From Lacipirellula parvula (GTDB lineage Bacteria > Planctomycetota > Planctomycetia > Pirellulales > Lacipirellulaceae), in NCBI RefSeq assembly GCF_009177095.1, contig NZ_AP021861.1, positions 4,694,501 to 4,758,500 of the forward strand: a DNA stretch of 64,000 nt. The letters are read 5' to 3'. Under the pieces are notes generated by a model. The model was not told the origin of the DNA, ran no database searches, and was given only the letters and a program-made list of their open reading frames with translations. Both the position numbers and the translations under genes were made by a program. Below are positions 54,624 through 63,914 of the stretch, in pieces. The first letter of the stretch is position 1. Every line of letters starts with the position of its first letter.

Positions 54624-55628
54624 TTAGCTCCGGTGCAGACATCCCGTCCCGCACCGCACGAGCGCTCCCGCAGCCAGCAGGGCGGGCATGATCAACGCCA
54701 GCGTTGCCGGCTCGGGAACTGCAGTCGCTGCCGACGCCAGCGGTGCGCCGGCTCCAAACGCACGCTGCCAAATGAGGAAGTCTTCTCCATCCGTCACATT
54801 GTCTCCGTTGGCATCGCCCACGTCCGTTTGCCCGTATGCAGCTTTCCAGATGACGAGATCGTCGTTGTTGACGAGCGTATCGCCATTGAAGTCTCCAGGG
54901 ATCGCGTTGCTGGGAGCTTCAGAGCGAAAGTTATCAACCGTAAACTCAGCGTAAGCGTGACGCGCTGATCCAGAGTAAGCGAAGAGACCGGAATGCCCGC
55001 TCGTGTAGGGATTCGTTAAATCGGTCGCCGTCTTCTCTGCGACGACCCCGCCGCCGATCTCCAAAACCTTTCCATGCAACTGGTTGCCGATGATCTCCAG
55101 GGAAAACGTGTAGTCTTTATTGGCGAGATCGAGCGTCACCTGCTGCGACCCCATGTCGTGCAGGTTCAAACCCGTCATCTTGAACAACACCATCTCTCCC
55201 AGGCCTCCCGCGGCGAACGGCTCGTACATGTAACCGTACCCCCGGAGTTCGTTGAAGGTGTTGTTTCCATCGATGCGGGCTGTGATTCCGAACGCCGACG
55301 CGGTCGCTGGCTCAACAAAGTCAGCGGATACTTTGACGTCGGTAAAGCTCGAATTGACGTAGCTCCCGACAAATCCCAAGTCGCCGTTGGCGCCTAGAGT
55401 GTACCCGTTGGTAGGTCCTCGCAGCCGATAACGACCTGTAGAGGCGTCCCACGTCTGGCCGTCAGATAGAACTAGTCCATCTAGATGCGTCCATGCGGGA
55501 TTGGCGGTGTCGTTCAGATCCGAAAAGTCGTCGAAGACTTGTGCGGCGGCGCGATTCGCCGTCCCTGCTAGCGCGGCGACGCTCAAGAAGAAGGCGGGGA
55601 CGATTCGTCGACTCATGCTGTTTCGCAT
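54624..55628 (-). CDS. LamG-like, dockerin, PEP-CTERM protein
   Basis: 334 residues from ATG 55626-55628 (MRNSMSRR), with GGAG eight bases upstream. A signal peptide ends AAAQ. About 30-220 is a beta-sandwich (GNGDLGFVGSYVNSS-like, ADFVEPATASAFGITARIDG), of the kind found in family 16-type or DUF1080-like proteins. A dockerin pair (DFNGDTLVNNDDLVIWKAAY; DANGDNVTDGEDFLIWQRAF) precedes VPEPATLALIMPALLAAG and the tail CLHRS. Probably a glycan-binding surface protein. It precedes a DUF1559 gene. Confidence 0.83.
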   Translation of the reverse strand: MRNSMSRRIVPAFFLSVAALAGTANRAAAQVFDDFSDLNDTANPAWTHLDGLVLSDGQTWDASTGRYRLRGPTNGYTLGANGDLGFVGSYVNSSFTDVKVSADFVEPATASAFGITARIDGNNTFNELRGYGYMYEPFAAGGLGEMVLFKMTGLNLHDMGSQQVTLDLANKDYTFSLEIIGNQLHGKVLEIGGGVVAEKTATDLTNPYTSGHSGLFAYSGSARHAYAEFTVDNFRSEAPSNAIPGDFNGDTLVNNDDLVIWKAAYGQTDVGDANGDNVTDGEDFLIWQRAFGAGAPLASAATAVPEPATLALIMPALLAAGALVRCGTGCLHRS

Positions 55629-56075
55629 TCGTTGAACTCCATCTAGGGCGTTTGGAAACGTGCTCATCATGTCGTTGGATTCGCCGCCGCGCGGTCACGT
55701 GAGTTTCCGCCGAAGCGCGCAAGCGAACTGCAGCCGTCGCGTCGATTCACGCCACGTCGGCTGTTTTGATCTGTGGTTGAAAGCTCACGGCCCCAGAGAA
55801 AAGCTGCTGGAACCATGCGGGCGATGACGTACCCGCAGGCGTCACCGTACCGTCGAGACTTGTCGACTCACCGAAAAGTGGTCTGAAAAGGAGGCGCGCC
55901 CCCAAATGAGGGGCTAGATGTTCGGCAAAATAGCGAACTGACAGATTGATGTCAACTTTGCGCAGATTCTGCTGGCGCTAGCATCAAATGAGCAACGCAG
56001 TGGAGAGCGGAACACGAGCGAGTTTCCAAGCGGGCGGGACCGTTCAGGATTTCGCCGGCATCCGCGCCGTATTGT
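55629..56075. other. Intergenic region, no gene seen
   Basis: 447 bases between two leftward genes. No convincing coding sequence was found. A GCGGG/CCCGC stem around 55818-55833 and a GCCCCC/GGGGC stem near 55895-55915 are present. It should hold the promoter of the 54624 gene, and the terminator of the 56076 gene, although no clear T-run terminator is visible. Confidence 0.4.
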
Positions 56076-56519
56076 TTAGCGTCCGTTGCGCAGCCGCAGG
56101 TAGAGCTCTTGCAAGGCGCCCACGCAGCTGCGGCCATCGGCCGCGAGTTGTTCGCACCGCGCTGCGGTCTTCGCGCGTTCCATGTTCGCCCGCAACCGCG
56201 TCGGAACCTCGTCGGCCACGTCGGCCGCGACGTCGTCGTAGTTCAGACCGAAGCAGGCGCAAATCGGCGCGTCGAGATCCTTGGGGTAAACGGGCGTCGT
56301 CAACTCGTCGATGCTCACGACGGCGTCGAAGAGGTTGAAGTACGCCGCGTCGCAACGGGGGAACGCGCAGAACCAAGCCGTGTCGCCGAGCATGCCGCGC
56401 GATTCAGGCCGGATGTAGCGATTGAGCACCTGATGCTCGACCGGCGATCCGAGCGCCCCGCAGCGGGGGCAGAAGGCGCGGCCGTCGGGTTCTGGCTCGC
56501 GGACGAAGGCTTTGTTCAT
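56076..56519 (-). CDS. CopZ-type zinc-binding/iron-sulfur metallochaperone-like protein
   Basis: 147 residues, starting at ATG 56517-56519. FCPRCGALGSPVEHQVL followed by WFCAFPRCDAAYFN matches the N-terminal zinc-binding domain of CopZ-type metallochaperones. The C-terminal half (PICACFGLNYDDVAADV, then RCEQLAADGRSCVGALQ) matches the (2Fe-2S)-binding BFD-like part, with Cys pairs CxC and CxxxxxxxC. It probably handles copper or another metal in the cytoplasm. It has no obvious partner nearby. Confidence 0.75.
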   Translation of the reverse strand: MNKAFVREPEPDGRAFCPRCGALGSPVEHQVLNRYIRPESRGMLGDTAWFCAFPRCDAAYFNLFDAVVSIDELTTPVYPKDLDAPICACFGLNYDDVAADVADEVPTRLRANMERAKTAARCEQLAADGRSCVGALQELYLRLRNGR

Positions 56520-56632
56520 GCTGACGGCGTCGCTAGTTCAACGGGATCGTTGCTCCAAGCGTCACTTTATTCATGATGAGCCCGCACGGGGAAGACGAAC
56601 GGTCGAGCGAAAACCGAAAAACGCGAACTCCA

Positions 56633-56672
56633 CGAAAAAGACGGCGTCGGTTTCATCAACCGACGCCGTCTT
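56633..56672 (-). terminator. Rho-independent terminator of the lipoprotein gene
   Basis: AAGACGGCGTCGGTT (56638-56652) and AACCGACGCCGTCTT (56658-56672) form a perfect 15-bp stem around TCATC. Read on the minus strand the hairpin is followed by TTTTTCGTGG, so it ends leftward transcription from the 56729-57139 gene. Confidence 0.85.
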
Positions 56673-56728
56673 CAACTGTACCGCTCTTATCCGGCGCTCA
56701 ATCGCTAACCGAGATGAAGCCCGCTCTG

Positions 56729-57139
56729 CTAGGGGCGGGGTGGACCAGTAATTGCAAAGTCGAGCGTTTGGCCGTCGCCGGTGACTTCAACGCTCTTCCC
56801 GTTGCCTTCTGCTTTTCCAGGGATGTAATTCGGCGACGGAGCGTTTCTTCGTTGTTCGGATTCTTCACGGGTGCGAGGAGCGGCGTCGCCGGCGTTTGCG
56901 CTAACCATCGCAATGAACGTACCGGCGTTCGCCTTCTCGGTGGTATAGACGCCAGCCACGATCCTGCCGCCGAACGGAGTACCGGAACCCTGGGGCATGA
57001 AGCTAATACTTCCAGACTCGACGGGCGCCCCATTGTAGGTCACGCTCCCCGTCAGCGAAGCGTCGCCTGCGCCGCCACATCCAAGCAGCGGAAACGACGC
57101 GAGCGCAATTAGCAAACTCTGCCAGCCAACCTTCACCAT
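56729..57139 (-). CDS. Small transthyretin-like lipoprotein
   Basis: 136 residues from ATG 57137-57139 (MVKVGWQSLL). The signal peptide ends in a lipobox, FPLLGCGGAG, giving an acylated Cys. The rest, ASLTGSVTYNGAPVESGSIS, then FMPQGSGTPFGGRIVAGVYT, is the same small beta-sandwich as the lipoprotein at 27331. It lies 70 bases after the DUF1559 gene on the same strand. The arrangement repeats that of the 27331/27824 pair. A strong terminator follows. Confidence 0.82.
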   Translation of the reverse strand: MVKVGWQSLLIALASFPLLGCGGAGDASLTGSVTYNGAPVESGSISFMPQGSGTPFGGRIVAGVYTTEKANAGTFIAMVSANAGDAAPRTREESEQRRNAPSPNYIPGKAEGNGKSVEVTGDGQTLDFAITGPPRP

Positions 57140-57209
57140 ATCGAGCTCCCAGGAGGCAAAACAAGCGTTCCTTCGCGCGGAAGTTAGCTTCCGCCAACCC
57201 CGCAATCCG

Positions 57210-58259
57210 TTAAGGAAGGTCGAGGGTTTCATCAAAGCTGATCGTAGCAACGGCGCGCCAAGCCAGCTGATCAATTCCATCGGAGACGAACTTGATGGAA
57301 CCGTCGACCATCGACGTGTTGACGCCGCCGGGGTGCACGCCGCGCGCCGCCGCATATATGGTGGCTCCAGCTTGTTTCCCCGATTGAGAGCCGGGAGCTA
57401 TTGTTTTGCACAGAGGCAAATAACCCGCGTCGATGGGCGGGCAGTCGCCGGCAATCACATCCTCTGAGCTATTGTTGGGCGTCGTATAGTTAGAAAACAA
57501 CGCGCCACCCATGTTTCCATAGATCGTCTCCCCAATGGCGCCGCCCCAGGCGGTCGTTAAGGGCACGATACCTTCGGAAAAGAGAACCGTTCGCGAAGTG
57601 CCGTCGGAGATTTCCTTCAAACGGACTCCGGGATTCAGAGGCACAGGAGAATTGGCCGCTGAAGAGACGGGCACTGGCACGACCCCCATGGCCCCCTTCC
57701 ATCCAAACTCGGGGACGACTCCATCAATAAAACCAAGCTTGTTTCCGTACATATCGCCGGCTCCGACGCAGCCACGATACGAGCCCCGCCAGAAACCGAA
57801 AGCCGGCGTATCCATTTCATTCGCCGCTGGCGTGATGTCGCTCGGACAGTAGAAGAGCGGAACTTGCGAGTGCCGAGCCTGCCGCAAACGTACCTCATCG
57901 CCAATCGGCCCATTCGCGCCAGGAATATTGGTCGTGTACACAGGATCAGGAATCGTCCAGTAGCCCTGATAGACGGCTTGCTGTTCGATGTAAGGGAGAA
58001 CGAACTGCGTCCAGGTATACGTATCCCAACGGTCGAACTTACGACCGGGCGGGAGCATCTTCTTCGACGATTCGTGGTTCATCGACCCGAGCGAAAGGTT
58101 TTTCAAATTATTCAGGCACGACGTCCGACGCGCCGCTTCGCGCGCCGCTTGAACGGCAGGCAACAGCAGGGCGACCAACACGCCAATAATCGCGATGACG
58201 ACCAGCAGTTCAACAAGAGTAAAACCAAGAACACGCCTGGGGGGGCAAAGACGTTTCAT
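57210..58259 (-). CDS. DUF1559 prepilin-like protein
   Basis: 349 residues. The prepilin motif is [16 protein letters not shown] preceded by the short basic leader MKRLCPPRRV. Family blocks: LKEISDGTSRTVLFSEGIV and HPGGVNTSMVDGSIKFVSDG, where the usual FADGS is MVDGS. The middle part includes FYCPSDITPAANEMDTP. It is upstream of a lipoprotein gene on the same strand, and downstream of a PEP-CTERM gene group (58601-63786). Confidence 0.92.
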   Translation of the reverse strand: MKRLCPPRRVLGFTLVELLVVIAIIGVLVALLLPAVQAAREAARRTSCLNNLKNLSLGSMNHESSKKMLPPGRKFDRWDTYTWTQFVLPYIEQQAVYQGYWTIPDPVYTTNIPGANGPIGDEVRLRQARHSQVPLFYCPSDITPAANEMDTPAFGFWRGSYRGCVGAGDMYGNKLGFIDGVVPEFGWKGAMGVVPVPVSSAANSPVPLNPGVRLKEISDGTSRTVLFSEGIVPLTTAWGGAIGETIYGNMGGALFSNYTTPNNSSEDVIAGDCPPIDAGYLPLCKTIAPGSQSGKQAGATIYAAARGVHPGGVNTSMVDGSIKFVSDGIDQLAWRAVATISFDETLDLP

Positions 58260-58600
58260 GACAAGCTCATTCCTTTCCGAGAAGAACTAACTTTTGCATT
58301 CTAGGCCCGGCTGATAGGCAGGGCGAGGCGTCCATTGCTGGTCGCTAGCGTATTGTCATTTTTCTGCGATTTGCCGCCGCACATCGCTAAGTGGTCTCAA
58401 AAGACATTTGAGCGTTTACGGCAGCCATGCGTTCTTGCTGGTTGTTCGTCTACGGATGTCTAAGGCATTCAGGGTCGCGACGATTGTGCCTCTTTTGCAC
58501 GGCTCGGAAGGGCCCGCCTTGCACCCCGTCTGAACCGTCGACGACATTGGCAAACCGAAGCGGCGTCATGCCGCTTCGGTCTGCCGTAGTCGATTGCGAC
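58260..58600. other. Intergenic region with hairpin
   Basis: 341 bases between the DUF1559 gene and the PEP-CTERM gene upstream. No convincing coding sequence. ACCGAAGCGGC (58554-58564) and GCCGCTTCGGT (58570-58580) form a perfect 11-bp hairpin. On the minus strand it lies 21-47 bases after the stop of the 58601 gene, but only TTT follows, so it may be a weak terminator. The rest should contain the DUF1559 promoter. Confidence 0.5.
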
Positions 58601-60073
58601 TTACCGCTGGCGGCGCGTCGCGGCGAGCGCGATTCCCGCCATGACGATCAAGCCGAGCGCGGCCGGCTCTGGGACCGCAGCCGCGGCGACTTCCGCGGCG
58701 CCGGCGCCGAAGTTGGCCTTCCACGTCGCCAGCGAGGCAGCGTCGTAGCCCGGCTGACCAAAGTTGCGTTGCCACAACAGGAAGTCGGCGCCGTCGACCT
58801 TGCCGCTGTTGTTGAAATCGCCAGGCAGCCCGGCGACGCCAACGTAGGAAACCGTGCTGGTGATCAGAGCGCCGCCATTCAGGCCGAACTCCAACACCAG
58901 ATCGCCGTCGACGCCGCTGCCGAAGATCGACGTGTTGAACGCGTTGCCCAGGCTAATCGAGGAATTAGCCGCGAGCGTCGAACCCGCAGCGCCCAGGAAT
59001 TGCTCCACGAGTTGGTTGGCGTTCGAGCCAGCAGTCGCCTTATCCCAACCTTCGCCAGCGGAGTCGCCGGCGACCGAGCCCGCATCCGGGCCGTCGACGG
59101 CGCCGAAGTTTTGCGTGTCGAGGCTATTCCAATTGGCGGTGCTGAGGGCGCCGCCGACGCTGCTGATCCGCAGGAAGTCGATGGCCAACGGAGCCGAAGC
59201 GGTGTTCTTCAGCGTGACGGCGCCGGTGTTCTTGTTGACTTCAAGAACCACGTTGCCGCCCGGATTCAGCACGTCTGGACCGAACACCGCGTGCGACAGC
59301 GCATCGGTGGCCGTCATCGCCGTGTTGTAAACGCGCAGTTCGTTGATCTTGCCGTCGAAGATCGAGTCTGGCCATTGCGACCGACCGAGCCAGATGTTGT
59401 TGTCGACGAGCGTCGACAGGTTAAATCCAGCAGCCATCGGGTTGGTGCCGGCGAGCTTGCCGTTGACGTACAGGGTAATCGTCCCCGGCAGCCCTCCGCT
59501 TTGATCGTAGACCGTCACCAAGTGCGTCTGATCGGTCGTCGACATCGGAACGTTGAAGTCGACGAAACCTTCCGTACCGACGTTCTTCGTGTGCGTCGTC
59601 GTGCGGATGACGTTGGTGGCGCCATTCTGCGGAATAATCTGAATGTAGTCGGCCGCATTGCCGCCGTCGGAAACGCCTTCGCCGCCGTTGCTCGTGCCAG
59701 CCGAGAACAGGGCGGCCCAACCGCGATTCGTCGAGGAAGTGGCCCAGGTTTCGATCGTCAGTTGCCCAGGCGTCCCGCCGTTAGCCGCAGCCGAGATGAT
59801 GCCGTTCGGAAAATCGACGTAGGCATCTTCCGAAATGCCGCTATTCGATCCTTGTCCGGTGTTGGCCGACATATCGAACTGGCCGCCGGCAAACACGCCA
59901 GTGGGAACGCCGGCGTCGATCACGGTGCCGTTGGCCCCGCCGATCGAATCGTTGGCGTCGGTCGTGAAGCTATAGCGGTTGGTAATGGCTGCGCCGGCCT
60001 CTTGGAGACTGGCGGCCGACATGGCGCCCGTCAAGAGGAGCATGGCCCCAGGGATAAGTTGTCGCCGTTGCAT
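58601..60073 (-). CDS. LamG-like, dockerin, PEP-CTERM protein
   Basis: 490 residues from ATG 60071-60073 (MQRRQLIPGA), with GGAG seven bases upstream. A signal peptide is followed by a LamG-like domain (RYSFTTDANDSIGGANGTVI; GRSQWPDSIFDGKINELRVY). Residues about 275-415 form the unnamed linker domain starting VNKNTGAVTLKN. Then come dockerin-like motifs (DFNNSGKVDGADFLLWQRNF) and VPEPAALGLIVMAGI with RRQR. It is a paralogue of the gene at 60151, whose LamG-like domain has the same blocks. Probably a surface glycan-binding protein. Confidence 0.87.
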   Translation of the reverse strand: MQRRQLIPGAMLLLTGAMSAASLQEAGAAITNRYSFTTDANDSIGGANGTVIDAGVPTGVFAGGQFDMSANTGQGSNSGISEDAYVDFPNGIISAAANGGTPGQLTIETWATSSTNRGWAALFSAGTSNGGEGVSDGGNAADYIQIIPQNGATNVIRTTTHTKNVGTEGFVDFNVPMSTTDQTHLVTVYDQSGGLPGTITLYVNGKLAGTNPMAAGFNLSTLVDNNIWLGRSQWPDSIFDGKINELRVYNTAMTATDALSHAVFGPDVLNPGGNVVLEVNKNTGAVTLKNTASAPLAIDFLRISSVGGALSTANWNSLDTQNFGAVDGPDAGSVAGDSAGEGWDKATAGSNANQLVEQFLGAAGSTLAANSSISLGNAFNTSIFGSGVDGDLVLEFGLNGGALITSTVSYVGVAGLPGDFNNSGKVDGADFLLWQRNFGQPGYDAASLATWKANFGAGAAEVAAAAVPEPAALGLIVMAGIALAATRRQR

Positions 60074-60150
60074 GTTGAAACTCCAGATTGAAGTCAAGTT
60101 TTGATCGTTGTGAGAAGTGTTTTCGTTAGCAGACGCTACGACTGAGCCAA

Positions 60151-61665
60151 TTACTTTCCGGCAGCGCGGCGCCGGGCGGCGACGAGCGCGACGGAGGCCA
60201 GCCCCGCGAGGCCAAGCGTCGCCGGCTCGGGCACGGCGGCGCCGAGTGCGGCGAAAGCAGCCTCGCCGTTGGCGGCGATATAGTCTGCCTTGAAAAGCTT
60301 GAAGTCGGCGTAATCGTTGTCCTTATCGCCGTCCAGGTCGCCTTTGAGGTAGGCCGTGACGGCGGGGTCCGTAGCGAACGCGGTGGAGGCGTTCGGGACG
60401 AACACCGCCCAGTCGGCGGCGTTCACCAAACCGTCGCCGTTCAAATCGCTGCGTTTGGCCGCCGTGCCGGTGTAGACGATTTGTCCCGCTCCGGTAGCGC
60501 CGCCATTCATCGTGTAGTTGAAGGTCAGATCTTCAATCGGAGTCTTCTTCCAAGCGGCGCCGATCGAGGCCGAGCCGTTGCCGGCAATCGTGCCGCCGTC
60601 GAGCGTTCCGCCGGTGACCGATTCGGCAATGCTCAGGTTCGTGGAAGAGCTGCTCGTCCACGTTCCGTTCGGGTCGAACGTGTTGCCGGCGTCGATCGAC
60701 GTCCAGGTCGCGGGGTTCAAACCGCCGCCGACGGAGCCAATCGAGTAGCCCGTCACGTTGATGCCGCCGCCAGACTGGTTGCTCAACGAGATCACGCCCG
60801 TCGACCGGTTGACGGTGAGCACCGGCACCGGTGCGGGCTCAGGCCCGGCGGTGAAGGAAGCCGCGACTTCACCGGCAGTCAGCGCGTTGTCGTAAATCCG
60901 GAACTCGTCAATGAGTCCGTCGAACAACGGATCGGGCCACTGAGCGCGTCCGAGCCAGTTGTTGTTGTCATTCAACACAGTGAGGTCAATTCCAGTGGGA
61001 ATCGCCGCGGTAACTGGGGCGCCGTTGTTGATGTACAGCGTCAGCGTCCCGTTCGGGCCGGCAGTCGTGTTCGTATGGTCGAAAACGGCGACCATGTGGC
61101 TTTTGACGCCGACGGCGAGCGGCGCCCCGCTGTGGGCGAAGTTTTCAACGCCGCCCGCGGTGTGGACCGACGCCGACGCTTGGCCATTGATGCTTTGCTG
61201 GGCAGTCATCAACACGTAGGCCGACGCGCCAGCGCCGCCGGAGGTATTTTCACCGCCATTGCTGGTGCCGAAGTCGACAAGCCGGGCCCAGTTGCGGTTT
61301 TCCTGCGGAGTGGCCCAGATTTCTAGCGTCGCCGCGCCAAAGCTACCGGTGTTCATTGCCGACGAGAACACGCCGTTGGGCAAATCAACGTATGCTCCGA
61401 CGGTCGTCGGCAAGGAGAAGTCCTGGTTCGAGTTGGCGTTGTTGTTCCGCGTCAGATCGAGTGCACCGCCGGTGTAGCTGGAGATGCCGGTGTTATCGAT
61501 GACGGTGCCGTTCGCGGTGCCGACTGAATCGTTGGCGTTGCCGTTGTTGAACGTGTACTTGTGCACCAGCACGGCTTCAGCCGGTGCGGCAAACATGGCG
61601 AGCGTCCCAGCGGCTAGCAAAAGCCGACGGGCCGCCGATTTCTTGGATTGTCCCACGGTGTTCAT
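60151..61665 (-). CDS. LamG-like, dockerin, PEP-CTERM protein
   Basis: 504 residues from ATG 61663-61665 (MNTVGQSKKS), with GGAGGA six bases upstream; ATGs at 61740 and 61755 are in frame. The signal peptide is RRLLLAAGTLAMFAAPAEA. The LamG-like domain (HKYTFNNGNANDSVGTANGT; GRAQWPDPLFDGLIDEFRIY) matches the 58601 product almost block by block. The linker domain begins VNRSTGVISLSN, followed by GYSIGSVGGGLNPATWTSID. Dockerin-like motifs (DLNGDGLVNAADWAVFVPNA) and VPEPATLGLAGLASVALV with RRRAAGK end it. It lies 77 bases upstream of its paralogue. Confidence 0.87.
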   Translation of the reverse strand: MNTVGQSKKSAARRLLLAAGTLAMFAAPAEAVLVHKYTFNNGNANDSVGTANGTVIDNTGISSYTGGALDLTRNNNANSNQDFSLPTTVGAYVDLPNGVFSSAMNTGSFGAATLEIWATPQENRNWARLVDFGTSNGGENTSGGAGASAYVLMTAQQSINGQASASVHTAGGVENFAHSGAPLAVGVKSHMVAVFDHTNTTAGPNGTLTLYINNGAPVTAAIPTGIDLTVLNDNNNWLGRAQWPDPLFDGLIDEFRIYDNALTAGEVAASFTAGPEPAPVPVLTVNRSTGVISLSNQSGGGINVTGYSIGSVGGGLNPATWTSIDAGNTFDPNGTWTSSSSTNLSIAESVTGGTLDGGTIAGNGSASIGAAWKKTPIEDLTFNYTMNGGATGAGQIVYTGTAAKRSDLNGDGLVNAADWAVFVPNASTAFATDPAVTAYLKGDLDGDKDNDYADFKLFKADYIAANGEAAFAALGAAVPEPATLGLAGLASVALVAARRRAAGK

Positions 61666-61767
61666 CAAACGTCCTCCAAAGAGAGTTCGGGAGAGGCTGC
61701 GAGAAGCGGATGTTGATTGCTGCGGGCCGCGAGGGCTCATGAAGGTTCCTTTCAAAGGAGATGCGTC

Positions 61768-63786
61768 CTAACCGAGTTGACGAGTGGCAGCGACCGCCAG
61801 GCAGCGCTGCGCTGTGAAAGCATGAGGGGATCGAACGAGAAGCGTGGCCGCCACGCAGGCGACGCTCAACAAAAACGCCGCACTTGGTTCGGGCACGATG
61901 CCCGACATCGCGACGAACGCGCCAACGCCGTTGACCGCGTCGTAATCTTGCTTGAACAAACGGAAGTCGACGAAATCGCTGTCGCCGTCGCCGTCCAAAT
62001 CGCCGAGGGCGTATGACTCGGCTTTGCTGAGTCCCGAAAGATTGGCGTAGGCCCCGGTGAGGAAGACCGCCCAATCGGCTGCCGTCAGCGTACCGTTGAA
62101 GTTGAGATCGCTACGGCCAAAGGCGTGGCCGCCGTTACCCGCGTAGGCGACCGTGGTCGCCAGCGGCGAACCGTTCACCATCAGGCTAATCGCCAAGTCT
62201 TGCGTCGGCGATTTCAACCAACCGCCGCCGGCTGACAGGATGATCTGCTGGCCGACGCCCAGCGTGCCGGCGTCGCCAGTGGTGACTTCGGTGAACGTCA
62301 GGTTATTCCCGGCGGCTGAGGTGATCTGCCAGGGGTTGTTGCCATCGACCGAGCCGTTGCCGGTCGAGTCGTAATGGCCGGTGATCGACGTCAGCGCCGT
62401 TGGATTGATCGCTCCAAACGGCGAGCTGATGGTGAGTGCCGTGAGATTGACGGCTGCCGTCGTATTGTTTGTCAACGTGATCGCGCCCGTGTCGCGATTG
62501 ACCGTCACATTGATGGCGGCCGCCGGCACGATGCGGAAAATCTCGCCTTGGCCGAGCGCGGGGAAGAAGGCGTTCCCGAACTTTACGATGTACAAATTGC
62601 CGGCGTTGTCTTCGCCGAACGACGTCACGAACTGGATGTTCGCTCCGCCGCCGATGGCGGTTTCGAAAGCCGTCGTGTGGTTCGTCAGGCCAGTGAGATT
62701 CGTACCGTCGTAGCTAGACGTCGGCGTGCTTGTGTTGAAGTTGCCTGAGTAAACGTTGCCGTTGGAAAAGTCGGAGAAAAAGTAGCGGCCTTGAAGTTCC
62801 GGAACAGGGCCGCGATACACGTAACCGCCGGTGATCGAGCTGCCAACAAGTTGCGTCGGGTGGGGCAGGGGGTTGCTGTAGTGGGCGTAGTCGAAGATGG
62901 GGTTGAGGTCGCCGGGCGAGCCGGGGCCCCCGACGCCGGGTTGGGTCGTCGCGATGGTGCCCTCGCGCGACGTCCAACCGAAGTTGAGGGGCGGGTTGGC
63001 GGGATTGGCGAAGAAGCTGCTGGGGACGTAGTTCACCTCTTCGGCGGTGTTGAACCCGACGTCGCCGATGTAGAAGTCGCCCGTTTGGCGATCAAAGCCC
63101 GAGCGGAACGGATTGCGAAGCCCCGTCAACGCCACGCTGACGCCGGCATGCGTGGCGTCCGTAGCCGGGGTGGGGAAGCTGGCCGTCAGATCGAACCGCA
63201 GCATCTTTCCGTAAACCGACGTTGGGCTTTCGATGAGCGCGGGGTTGAATCCTGCTTCATCGGCCTGGGTGCCGCCGTCGCCCATCGTGACGAACAACTC
63301 GTTGTTGTTGCCATTAGGGCGGAAATGAACTTGGTTGATCGTATGGAAGACGTTGTTGAGGTTCTGATATTGAAGCAGGCGGCGCTGGAGGACGGGCGTA
63401 CCCGAGACGACTTTGTATTCGTCGAGGGCGTTCGTGCCGTTGTTGTTGCTGGTCGTATAAAAGAGGCCGTTTGTTTGGTAGTCGGGGTTAAAAGTTAGGC
63501 CAAGGAGTCCGCCATCGGAATTGATCGATCCGGCAACGTCGAGAAAAGTGCTGAATGTTTGAGTTTGCATGTCGAACTTACGAATGCGACCAAGCTGGTT
63601 GCCTGTATCGCTCCGTTCGACGATGTAGAGAGAGCTATTGTCGCCGGGCGCCTGTGTCATGCCGACGGGCTGATTGAGACCGCCGACAACGCGTTCCACC
63701 GTGTAGGCGGCGCGCGCCGACTCGCCCCAGCCGGCGGTTAGCCAGCAGGCGACGAGCAAAGCGGTTATCAGCGATTGTTGATGCAT
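61768..63786 (-). CDS. PQQ-dependent sugar dehydrogenase-like PEP-CTERM protein
   Basis: 672 residues with a signal peptide (1-27). Residues about 30-420 form the beta-propeller of soluble glucose/sorbosone dehydrogenases: TVERVVGGLNQPVGMTQAPG, GGLLGLTFNPDYQTNGLFY, INQVHFRPNGNNNELFVTMG, TGLRNPFRSGFDRQTG and GDVGFNTAEEVNYV. This fold oxidises aldoses with PQQ; the His and Arg in INQVHF and LRNPFR agree with the family. The linker domain then starts VNRDTGAITLTNN, and dockerin-like motifs (DLNFNGTLTAADWAVFLTGA; DLDGDGDSDFVDFRLFKQDY) and VPEPSA follow. The tail after the hydrophobic stretch is longer than usual. A surface-bound sugar oxidase or a non-catalytic lectin is possible. Confidence 0.85.
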   Translation of the reverse strand: MHQQSLITALLVACWLTAGWGESARAAYTVERVVGGLNQPVGMTQAPGDNSSLYIVERSDTGNQLGRIRKFDMQTQTFSTFLDVAGSINSDGGLLGLTFNPDYQTNGLFYTTSNNNGTNALDEYKVVSGTPVLQRRLLQYQNLNNVFHTINQVHFRPNGNNNELFVTMGDGGTQADEAGFNPALIESPTSVYGKMLRFDLTASFPTPATDATHAGVSVALTGLRNPFRSGFDRQTGDFYIGDVGFNTAEEVNYVPSSFFANPANPPLNFGWTSREGTIATTQPGVGGPGSPGDLNPIFDYAHYSNPLPHPTQLVGSSITGGYVYRGPVPELQGRYFFSDFSNGNVYSGNFNTSTPTSSYDGTNLTGLTNHTTAFETAIGGGANIQFVTSFGEDNAGNLYIVKFGNAFFPALGQGEIFRIVPAAAINVTVNRDTGAITLTNNTTAAVNLTALTISSPFGAINPTALTSITGHYDSTGNGSVDGNNPWQITSAAGNNLTFTEVTTGDAGTLGVGQQIILSAGGGWLKSPTQDLAISLMVNGSPLATTVAYAGNGGHAFGRSDLNFNGTLTAADWAVFLTGAYANLSGLSKAESYALGDLDGDGDSDFVDFRLFKQDYDAVNGVGAFVAMSGIVPEPSAAFLLSVACVAATLLVRSPHAFTAQRCLAVAATRQLG

Positions 63787-63914
63787 GTTGTTGCGGCAGA
63801 CAAAAACTGGGGCTCAGTTCGGTTCGCTAGATTGGATACGTTTCGTTCGGCAGTTCCAGTTTCACGCGTTCTTAACGTCGTTGTCGGCTCGGTTGCTTGA
63901 GCCTTTGATTTAAA

